A DNA stretch of 9,104 nt, taken from assembly GCA_964416175.1 (NCBI GenBank), contig CAYQDF010000121.1:1-9104 (forward strand), given 5' to 3'. The notes beneath the pieces were generated by a model that was given only the letters and a program-made list of their open reading frames with translations, was not told the origin of the DNA and did not search any database. Shown here piece after piece: positions 1 to 5,547 of this stretch (position 1 is the stretch's first letter; each line of letters begins with the position of its first letter). A program made the position numbers and the translations under genes. The stretch is from CAYQDF01 sp964416175 (GTDB lineage: Bacteria > Chloroflexota > Anaerolineae > Anaerolineales > UBA4823).

Positions 1-1494
1 CACGGTAAACGGCTGTCTTTCGGCGGCGCAGATGAGTTGGAGCGCGTTGCGCCCGGACATGGCGGCAATCGGCACGCTGCCGCCCGGCTCGACCCATTGC
101 CCCGCCATATAGAAGTTCGCCAGGCCCGGCAGCGTCTTGGGCACGCCCAGCATCATTTCACGCAGGACGGGTTGGCTGGGCAGCCAGCCGCAGGTCGCGC
201 CCAGCCAGTTGCCCGTGTAGCGTTCGTAGCTGAGCGGAGTCGCCACATCGATCACCTCTACCTGGCCCTTCAGCCCCGGATGCCAGCGCTCCAGCAGGTC
301 GAGGACGATTTGGGCGACCTGATCCTGCTCCGTGTCGTAGAGCTTCCGCCCATAGATGTGCTGCCAGAATGCGTAGTTCGATTCCAACATGACCACGATG
401 GAAGATTTACCCGGCGGTGCCAGCGTCGGATCGAAGCAGTAGTGCTTCACGCCAAGCTCCCGGCGTTCCTGCCCGGCGATCAGGACCGGCTTTTCGAGCA
501 GGTAGGTCATCCAATGCGGCGCGCCGGAAAGGTCCCGGTCAACCCCGAAAGAGACCTGGATCTGGGAACGGACCGGGAGGCGTCCATCGTAGAGACGGCG
601 GATTTTACGGTCAGCGAACGCGCCGCCCAGCAGGTCGAAGATCGTCCCCCGTCCATCCGCTGCGGAGATGACGATGTCCGCTCTGTGGATCTCATCATTA
701 TAGAGCCGCACGCCCACGGCGCGGCCGCCTTCGACAAGGATTTTCTCGACCTGTGATTTGTAATTAATCTCCCCGCCCAACGCCAGGTAACGCTGTTCGA
801 TAGCCCGGGCAAACTTGAGGGAACCTCCCAGTGGGAAACCGGCGTTGCCGGTGTGCATATAAGCCAGCTGCATCAACCCCGCCATCATCGGGATCGAATC
901 CCAGGCGAACATGAGCTCGAAGGCGCGGCGCAACAGGGGGTCTTTGAACCGCCGGGCGAAATCCGCTGCCGTGACCGGTCCCCACCGGATCAGATCGCCC
1001 AGGAACGGCATCATTTTCACGCCCAGCTTGAGCGCGGCGACCGGATTTCTGAATCCGTTTGGATCTTCCCGCAGAAGAGACATATCGAAACGGGTGAACT
1101 TACGGATGCCGTCCGCTACCACCTTCGCCAGGTTTGCGTCCGCCGGCGAGAGCTCCTTGATGTGGGCTTCCAGCCGGTCGGGGTCGCAATACACGGTGAA
1201 TTCCCCACCTGAAGGGTCGACGATGCGCATGAATTCCTGGTGGTGGAGGATGCTCCATCCCTGGGCTGCTCCAAGTTCTTCCCAAAGATTGTGGAAGGGC
1301 TTCCCCGGCGCGGAACCGTACAGGTAGTGAATGCAGCCGTCGAAGATGTAGCCTTTGCGCTCCCAGGCTGTGCACAACCCGCCTGGCAGATCGTGCAGCT
1401 CGAAGATCTTCGACCGGAAGCCGTTCATCTGGGCATAGCAGCCCGCCGCCAGCCCGGCTATCCCCGCCCCGATGATGATGATGGTCTCTGCCAT
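1..1494 (-). CDS. CrtI/phytoene-dehydrogenase-like FAD-dependent oxidoreductase (3' end beyond window)
   Basis: The frame is open from an ATG at 1494 to base 1 (498 codons, no stop), so only the extreme C-terminus is missing. The N-terminus reads MAETIIIIGAGIAGLAAGCY, a Rossmann dinucleotide-binding motif (GAGIAGLA, residues 9-16) with an acidic residue after strand 2 (E32). Next come the PGGL segment (37-40) and FDGCIHYLYG (51-60), typical of the carotenoid desaturase / retinol saturase / amine-oxidase-like superfamily (COG1233). Near the C-terminus, about 460-487, NFYMAGQWVEPGGSVP followed by a GRNALQL helix is the usual second FAD-contacting region. Such proteins catalyse FAD-dependent desaturation, isomerisation or saturation of hydrophobic polyenes, but many members have no known substrate. 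No phytoene synthase or other carotenoid gene is visible, so calling it a phytoene desaturase would be over-reading. AGG at 1502-1504 lies 7 nt before the ATG and supports this start. It is divergent from the regulator gene. Family confidence is high, substrate unknown. Confidence 0.9.
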   Translation of the reverse strand, partial: MAETIIIIGAGIAGLAAGCYAQMNGFRSKIFELHDLPGGLCTAWERKGYIFDGCIHYLYGSAPGKPFHNLWEELGAAQGWSILHHQEFMRIVDPSGGEFTVYCDPDRLEAHIKELSPADANLAKVVADGIRKFTRFDMSLLREDPNGFRNPVAALKLGVKMMPFLGDLIRWGPVTAADFARRFKDPLLRRAFELMFAWDSIPMMAGLMQLAYMHTGNAGFPLGGSLKFARAIEQRYLALGGEINYKSQVEKILVEGGRAVGVRLYNDEIHRADIVISAADGRGTIFDLLGGAFADRKIRRLYDGRLPVRSQIQVSFGVDRDLSGAPHWMTYLLEKPVLIAGQERRELGVKHYCFDPTLAPPGKSSIVVMLESNYAFWQHIYGRKLYDTEQDQVAQIVLDLLERWHPGLKGQVEVIDVATPLSYERYTGNWLGATCGWLPSQPVLREMMLGVPKTLPGLANFYMAGQWVEPGGSVPIAAMSGRNALQLICAAERQPFTV

Positions 1495-1515
1495 GATGGG
1501 ACCTGATTCCATTTG

Positions 1516-1521
1516 ATTATA
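1516..1521 (-). promoter_or_regulatory. Candidate -10 element of the oxidoreductase gene
   Basis: Read on the minus strand this is TATAAT, placed so that transcription would start around 1509, about 15 nt before the ATG at 1494. The upstream TTATCA (1541-1546) matches the -35 consensus at 4 of 6 positions, but with a long 19-bp spacer. The -10 is a perfect hexamer. The -35 is weak, so the promoter call is tentative. Confidence 0.35.
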
Positions 1522-1638
1522 AACCACGCGGAGAAGTCCCTGATAAAACCAAGATAAGTTACCCAGTCACGCTCGGCGGGTAAGCCACCTACCCGGCTTC
1601 TGTCCAGGGATGTATCGTGTTGCTACCCAGGTAGGCTA

Positions 1639-1666
1639 TTGACATTATTTAAAAAATAAATATAAT
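1639..1666 (+). promoter_or_regulatory. Consensus sigma70-type promoter of the regulator-PTS-transketolase operon
   Basis: TTGACA at 1639-1644 and TATAAT at 1661-1666 are both perfect hexamers, separated by 16 bp of nearly pure A/T. Transcription would start near 1673, giving a leader of about 72 nt before the regulator ATG at 1745. The 18-bp palindrome at 1681-1698 lies just downstream of the predicted start, where a bound repressor would block the polymerase. A promoter this close to consensus is expected to be strong unless repressed. Confidence 0.8.
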
Positions 1667-1680
1667 TCCATTAAATCATT

Positions 1681-1698
1681 ATGACGTCATGACGTCAT
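1681..1698. promoter_or_regulatory. Perfect 18-bp palindrome, probable operator for the GntR/UTRA regulator
   Basis: The sequence ATGACGTCATGACGTCAT equals its own reverse complement and contains two overlapping copies of ATGACGTCAT. It begins about 8 nt after the predicted transcription start of the operon and ends 46 nt before the regulator ATG. GntR-family repressors bind as dimers to short perfect or near-perfect palindromes and commonly regulate their own genes. A further TGACGTCA lies before the EIIC gene (3389-3396), which supports a shared operator. Assigning the site to this regulator is inference. Confidence 0.65.
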
Positions 1699-1744
1699 GT
1701 TCATTGTTTTACTTCTCGCTTCCAGCTGATTCACGAGCTCTCAA

Positions 1745-2488
1745 ATGGAATCAAATGCTCCTCTCCCTAAGTATTATCAGATTCAAGAGAAATTACGAGA
1801 GCAAATTTCCTCTTTGACTGAAGGGGATGTGATACCCCCAGAGCCAGTCTTGTGCGAATATTTCGGAGCTAGCCGGATCACAGTCAGAAAAGCTGTCGAT
1901 GGTCTCGTGGCGGAAGGACTGCTCAAACGAGTACAAGGAAAGGGTACATTTGTAACACAACCCAAATTTACCCAAAAACCCAGGGAGCGATTTGTAAATC
2001 AGATAACCGGGTTCTATGGGGATATGACCTCGCGGGGGTACACTGTTGGGACGAAAGTGCTGGAACAGAAAATCGTTCAGCCTTCTAAACAAGTTGCTGA
2101 AAAACTTGAATTGAATCCGGGGGACAAGGTAATAAAAATTGTCAGACTCCGCTTCGTGGATGGTCAGGCAAATCACATCGTTACCACATATCTCCCAGTC
2201 TCGTTATTTCAAGGCGTGGAAGACAGTGATCTCTCCGAAGGATCGCTATATACATTATTACGTGAAAAATATCATGTCAAGTTCAAAAAGGCCCGATTAA
2301 TCACTGAAGCTTCTACCTGCGCTGAGGAGGAAGCGAAGCTGCTGGATTACGAATTTTCAGCCCCTATTCTGGTCATTTACAGTCAGGTATTCGATCCGGC
2401 AGGCCATCCTATCGTCTATGGTTTTTCCCGGTTACGCGCAGATCAGAGCCAGATCGAGTTCGAGGTCATTGCGGAAGAACCAAGATAA
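1745..2488 (+). CDS. GntR-family transcriptional regulator, HutC subfamily with UTRA effector domain
   Basis: This 247-residue protein has the usual length and two-domain layout of HutC-type GntR regulators. Residues about 8-72 form the winged helix: PKYYQIQEKLREQI, then a PPEPVLCEYFGASRITVRKA stretch corresponding to the classic P-S-E-x-L-x-x-x-F-x-V-S-R-x-T-V-R signature, and the wing RVQGKGTFV (62-70). Residues about 86-242 match a UTRA domain, including the EKLELNPGDKVIKIVRLR segment, THE later YLP strand and a C-terminal YGFSRLRADQ strand. UTRA domains bind small effectors, in several sugar-related members a sugar phosphate, and effector binding normally releases DNA. The ATG at 1745 has only a weak GAG upstream. 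The gene leads the PTS-transketolase operon (13 nt to EIIA), so it most likely senses the imported sugar or its phosphate and controls its own operon. The gene is clearly AT-richer than the flanking genes. Confidence 0.93.
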   Translation: MESNAPLPKYYQIQEKLREQISSLTEGDVIPPEPVLCEYFGASRITVRKAVDGLVAEGLLKRVQGKGTFVTQPKFTQKPRERFVNQITGFYGDMTSRGYTVGTKVLEQKIVQPSKQVAEKLELNPGDKVIKIVRLRFVDGQANHIVTTYLPVSLFQGVEDSDLSEGSLYTLLREKYHVKFKKARLITEASTCAEEEAKLLDYEFSAPILVIYSQVFDPAGHPIVYGFSRLRADQSQIEFEVIAEEPR

Positions 2489-2501
2489 CCGGAGATGGTT
2501 T

Positions 2502-2978
2502 ATGAAGGAAAAGAGCCTTCTCAAGATGCTCACACCCGATAGGATACGCTGCAATGTCCGCGTTGATGACTGGAAAGAGGCTGTTTCCGTGACAGGCAAA
2601 GCGATGGAACAGGCCGGGTTGATTGAGAGCCGTTATACCGCCGCGATGCGTGAATTGATAGAAAAAGAAGGTCCATACCTGGTAATCGCCCCCGGCATTG
2701 CGCTGCTACATGCGCGACCGGATGAAGGAGTATTGAAAGCCGGTTTTGTGATGATCACGCTCTTCACGCCGGTAAATTTTGGCCACAGCACGAATGATCC
2801 TGTCTGGTTGCTTTTCGGACTGGCCGCAGCTACAGACAAGTCCCATGTCCAGGCACTATCAGAGCTGGCGTTACTTCTCTCCGAACCAGGATCCATTGAA
2901 GCGTTACGCAATGGAAAAAATGAAGAGGAGCTGATGGAGGTTATCCTAGAATATACGACCTCCAAAAGCAATAAATGA
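2502..2978 (+). CDS. PTS EIIA component, mannitol/fructose superfamily, ascorbate (UlaC/SgaA) type
   Basis: This 158-residue cytoplasmic phosphocarrier is close to the size of E. coli UlaC. It would take phosphate from HPr and pass it to EIIB. The key motif is GPYLVIAPGIALLHARPDEGV, in which His70 (codon at 2709-2711) is the expected phosphorylated histidine. PVNFGHSTNDPVWLLFGLAA and the later LSELALLLSEP helix are also typical of the family. I place the start at the ATG at 2502 because GGAGA at 2491-2495 lies 6 nt upstream and the protein then begins MKEKSLLKML. A longer in-frame start at 2418 would overlap the regulator by about 70 nt and adds no family sequence. It is 13 nt behind the regulator and 16 nt before EIIB. 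No EI or HPr gene is in the window, so general PTS proteins must be encoded elsewhere. Confidence 0.92.
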   Translation: MKEKSLLKMLTPDRIRCNVRVDDWKEAVSVTGKAMEQAGLIESRYTAAMRELIEKEGPYLVIAPGIALLHARPDEGVLKAGFVMITLFTPVNFGHSTNDPVWLLFGLAAATDKSHVQALSELALLLSEPGSIEALRNGKNEEELMEVILEYTTSKSNK

Positions 2979-2994
2979 ATGAAGGAGACATAAA

Positions 2995-3282
2995 GTGGAA
3001 AAATATCGCGCTCTTGTGGTGTGTGGGACAGGTATGGGTAGCAGTATGCTTCTAAAAGTCATGGTCGACCGGGTAGTGATGGACAATAAGCTCCCAATTT
3101 CAATCGAATCAGATGTCGTCGCCGCGGCTAAATCTTCAAATGCTGACTTCTTCATCGCTGGGCTTGACCTGGTGCCCACCTTAGAGAAAATCGGCCGACC
3201 TGTTGTAGGTATAAAGAACATGATTGACCGCAAAGAGATCCTTGCAAAATTGCAGGATCAACTTGAGGCATTCACGTCCTGA
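2995..3282 (+). CDS. PTS EIIB component, ascorbate (UlaB/SgaB) type
   Basis: This 95-residue protein begins MEKYRALVVCGTGMGSSMLL. The CGTGMGSS loop (10-17) is the PTS lactose/ascorbate-type EIIB phosphocysteine signature, with Cys10 the expected phosphoryl acceptor from EIIA His and donor to the sugar at EIIC. The rest follows the small Rossmann-like alpha/beta fold: SIESDVVAAAKSSNADFFIAG, then a VVGIKNMIDRKEI segment typical of SgaB-like proteins. The start codon is GTG at 2995, supported by an AAGGAGA ribosome site at 2982-2988. The next in-frame candidates fall inside or after the phosphocysteine loop and are not credible. The gene follows EIIA by 16 nt and is followed by an unusual 172-nt gap before EIIC. 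The substrate cannot be read from EIIB alone. Confidence 0.93.
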   Translation: MEKYRALVVCGTGMGSSMLLKVMVDRVVMDNKLPISIESDVVAAAKSSNADFFIAGLDLVPTLEKIGRPVVGIKNMIDRKEILAKLQDQLEAFTS

Positions 3283-3336
3283 CTGAGAAGGACTGAACCT
3301 TAACCATTCACAGGCTACTGTCATGGCTTTCTTGTT

Positions 3337-3350
3337 GAAAGGAGGTGATT
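3337..3350 (+). promoter_or_regulatory. Near-perfect Shine-Dalgarno (STAB-SD-like) sequence without an ordinary gene
   Basis: GAAAGGAGGTGATT is complementary to almost the whole 3' end of 16S rRNA, far more than any other ribosome site in the window. No normal open reading frame starts at the right distance. The best-spaced start is a TTG at 3355 giving five codons. The sequence contains GAAAGGAGG, the polypurine core known as STAB-SD in Bacillus cry leaders, where bound 30S subunits protect the downstream mRNA. Here it lies about 110 nt before the EIIC ATG. The match is visible; the function is inferred. Confidence 0.45.
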
Positions 3351-3388
3351 ATTATTGAGGATATTTTATTGATAACCATTTCTAATAC

Positions 3389-3396
3389 TGACGTCA
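3389..3396. promoter_or_regulatory. Second TGACGTCA site, candidate internal operator
   Basis: This 8-bp palindrome is identical to the core unit of the double palindrome at 1681-1698 and sits 58 nt before the EIIC start. The flanking bases do not extend the symmetry, so it would be a half-strength single site. Its presence in the only large gap of the operon suggests the regulator also acts here, perhaps by looping or roadblock. Confidence 0.45.
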
Positions 3397-3454
3397 AATT
3401 CTGTGAAATCTAGAAATCTGATTAACAATTGATCAGCTAAAAGGAGAATGTACC

Positions 3455-4720
3455 ATGGAAATCCTATTGGCTCTCATCCGAGACGTCCTGGGAAATGCCG
3501 CCATCCTGGTTGGGCTGGTTGCATTGGTAGGATTATTAATCCAGAGAAAGACATTTGTTGAAGTCTTCACTGGCACAGTAAAAACAATCGTAGGTTTCTT
3601 GATCTTCTACATCGGCGCGGGTGCTGGCGTCGCCGCTTTAAATAATTTTCAAAGCCTTTTTGCGAGTGGCTTTAGCCTTCAAGGAGTCATGCCACTTGCC
3701 GAAGCCTTAACTGCCATGGCGATGTCAACACTCGGAACAGTTACTGCGCTGATCATGGTTCTGGGGTTTGTTGTGAATCTGATCATTGCCCGCATCACCC
3801 CGTTCAAATACATATTCTTGACTGGTCAGCACAACCTTTTCTTCGCGGCCTTGCTGGCGGTGGTGACGAGTGCATCGGGATTGAGTCCCGTCGCCTCGGT
3901 AATCATCGGTTCACTCATCCTGGGTTTCTTTGCGGCTTTCTACCCTTGGATAGGACGGAGAGGGATGCGTGCGATCACTGGGGGTGATGAAATTGGGATC
4001 GGTCACTACGTCACGATTGGTTATGCTCTTTCGGCCTGGATCGGAGGGAAAGTTGGCAAACCCGAGGACAGCTCGGAAAAGCTCAAACTACCAGGTTGGT
4101 TGGGCATCTTTCGGGATTACGTGGCTTCGATCTCGATCACGATGATCATCATTTACTACATCGCCGCCTTCGCGGCAGGGCGCACAGCGGTCGAAGAAGT
4201 CGCCGGGGGAACCTACTGGTTGGTCTTCCCACTAATCCAGGCATTGACCTTTGCCGGTGCAGTCTACGTTATCATTACCGGCGTCCGGATGTTCCTGGGT
4301 GAAATCGTTCCAGCCTTTATCGGCATCTCGAACAAAGTGATCCCAGATGCAATCCCGGCGTTAGACTGCCCTGCTGTATTCCCGTATGCGCCGACAGCCG
4401 TCATCATCGGTTTCATATCCGCATATGTGGCTGGCCTGATCTGCATGGGAGTGTTCCTGGCGCTGGGTACAACCGTCATCATTCCGGTGGCGATTCCGTA
4501 CTTCTTCATCGGGGCGACAGCCGGCGTCTTCGGCAACGCGACCGGTGGGTGGAAAGGCGCTGTGGTTGGTGCTTTCATTGTCGGGATATTGATCGCCGTT
4601 GGCCCGGCTTTGATCTATCCCATCATGGCTCAGGTTGGTTTATCAGGGACTTCTTTCCCCGAAACCGACTTTACCGCCGTCGGACTGCCGCTATACTACA
4701 TACTTTCGCTGTTCCGATAA
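3455..4720 (+). CDS. PTS EIIC membrane permease, ascorbate (UlaA/SgaT) family
   Basis: This 421-residue polytopic membrane protein would transport the sugar while EIIB phosphorylates it. It has roughly ten hydrophobic segments, for example about 11-30, 41-62, 92-113, 127-139, 144-164, 222-242, 255-276, 312-335, 338-360 and 368-390. Family hallmarks are TGQHNLFFAALL (123-134) and EIVPAFIGISNKVIPDAIPA followed by LDCPAVFPYAPTAVIIGF (283-320); PALDCP-VFPYAP is highly characteristic of UlaA-type permeases. It is about 40 residues shorter than E. coli UlaA, and there is no fused EIIA or EIIB domain. AAGGAG at 3441-3446 lies 8 nt before the ATG. Its stop overlaps the start of the transketolase gene (TAATG). 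UlaA family membership does not prove L-ascorbate as substrate: no ascorbate-6-phosphate lactonase or ulaDEF-type enzymes are present, and the transketolase partners point to a ketose. Confidence 0.93.
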   Translation: MEILLALIRDVLGNAAILVGLVALVGLLIQRKTFVEVFTGTVKTIVGFLIFYIGAGAGVAALNNFQSLFASGFSLQGVMPLAEALTAMAMSTLGTVTALIMVLGFVVNLIIARITPFKYIFLTGQHNLFFAALLAVVTSASGLSPVASVIIGSLILGFFAAFYPWIGRRGMRAITGGDEIGIGHYVTIGYALSAWIGGKVGKPEDSSEKLKLPGWLGIFRDYVASISITMIIIYYIAAFAAGRTAVEEVAGGTYWLVFPLIQALTFAGAVYVIITGVRMFLGEIVPAFIGISNKVIPDAIPALDCPAVFPYAPTAVIIGFISAYVAGLICMGVFLALGTTVIIPVAIPYFFIGATAGVFGNATGGWKGAVVGAFIVGILIAVGPALIYPIMAQVGLSGTSFPETDFTAVGLPLYYILSLFR

Positions 4721-5547
4721 TGTCTGAAGGTGACTTCACCGAAAGCGCCGCTGCACTTTACCGGCTGGCTCCAATACTCAGGGCGCGGATCCTGCGTATG
4801 ATCAATGCCGCAGCTGCAGGCCATCCCGGAGGATCGCTATCCGTGATCGACATTCTTTCAGCCCTGATTCTGGCGTGGGGGCGATTTCGCCCCCACCCCC
4901 CGCTTAAATACGGGTTGGTTTTGGGCAAAGGTCCAGCAGCAGCGTCATATTACGCAATCCTGGCGGAACTCGGCTATCTAGATGAGGAGGAACTTCTCAC
5001 GTACCGTCATTTAGGAACACGCCTTCAGGGCCATCCTGACCGCAGAAAAATACCGGCCGTCCAGGTCACGACGGGACACCTGGGACATGGGCTCTCGATC
5101 GGCGCGGGGATCGCGTTAGGAGAAAAAATCTTGAAGTCTGGAAAGAATGTATATGTTGTACTTGGAGATGGGGACCTCCACGAAGGGCAAACCTGGGAAG
5201 CGGTCATGGCGGCTGCTCACTACCGATTGACCAATCTGATCACGATGATCGATCTAAACGGTTTGTCTCAGCATGGAGCAATTGAAAAGATTATGAACTT
5301 CGAACCGCTTGCCCCGAAGTTCGAATCTTTTGGATGGAGGGCTACGGAACTCGACGGACATAATTTCAACCAGCTCCTGCGTGCACTAGAATCAACTCAA
5401 AATCAGGAAAGACCCAGTGTCTTGCTCTGCCGCACGATTAAAGGCAAAGGCGTCAGCTTTATGGAAGGGAATCCCCTCTGGCACTCTCGGGACCTGCCGG
5501 ATGATCTGCTCGAGAAGGCCCTTCAAGAATTGAATGTGAACCAATGA
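4720..5547 (+). CDS. Split transketolase, N-terminal (thiamine-diphosphate PP-domain) subunit
   Basis: This is a 275-residue protein with the order expected of the N-terminal half of transketolase: AAAGHPGGSLSVIDILSAL (31-49), TTGHLGHGLSIGAGIALGEK (117-136), and the ThDP/Mg motif GDGDLHEGQTWEA (149-161) ending at Asn180 in MIDLNG. A C-terminal IKGKGVSFMEGN stretch is also typical. Its partner supplies the pyrimidine-binding domain. I start it at the ATG at 4720, which overlaps the EIIC stop by one base. A longer in-frame start at 4549 would add 57 residues out of the EIIC sequence in another frame and is spurious. There is no strong Shine-Dalgarno, so translation is probably coupled to EIIC. 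GDGDLHEG replaces the common GDGELQEG, a possible sign of a specialised branch. The reaction is transfer of a two-carbon ketol unit between a ketose and an aldose phosphate. Confidence 0.93.
   Translation: MSEGDFTESAAALYRLAPILRARILRMINAAAAGHPGGSLSVIDILSALILAWGRFRPHPPLKYGLVLGKGPAAASYYAILAELGYLDEEELLTYRHLGTRLQGHPDRRKIPAVQVTTGHLGHGLSIGAGIALGEKILKSGKNVYVVLGDGDLHEGQTWEAVMAAAHYRLTNLITMIDLNGLSQHGAIEKIMNFEPLAPKFESFGWRATELDGHNFNQLLRALESTQNQERPSVLLCRTIKGKGVSFMEGNPLWHSRDLPDDLLEKALQELNVNQ

Larger units (their letters stand above)
3283..3454 (+). other. 172-nt intra-operon spacer between EIIB and EIIC
   Basis: This gap is unusual in an operon whose other junctions are 13 nt, 16 nt, or overlaps of 1 and 4 nt. 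It holds GAAAGGAGGTGATT at 3337-3350, a TGACGTCA at 3389-3396, and the EIIC ribosome site AAGGAG at 3441-3446. Two very short reading frames exist: an ATG frame at 3323-3358 reading MAFLLKGGDYY, and a five-codon TTG frame at 3355-3372. I see no convincing -35/-10 pair and no terminator with a T-tract. It may be a regulatory or mRNA-processing segment that sets EIIC and transketolase levels apart from EIIA and EIIB. Confidence 0.6.

Noticed and set aside
37..756. 239-codon plus-strand open frame at the left edge
   Set aside because: It lies opposite the FAD oxidoreductase, which has recognisable motifs throughout. The frame has no family signature.
1..1494. Carotenoid biosynthesis locus
   Set aside because: Only a CrtI-like fold is present, with no crtB or other pathway gene. 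COG1233-type proteins have many unassigned roles.
2418..2501. Longer N-terminus for EIIA
   Set aside because: It would overlap the regulator gene, adds a basic stretch unrelated to the family, and is replaced by a well-spaced GGAGA before the ATG at 2502.
4549..4719. Longer N-terminus for the transketolase N subunit
   Set aside because: These codons are the EIIC gene in another frame. The family begins close to the ATG at 4720.
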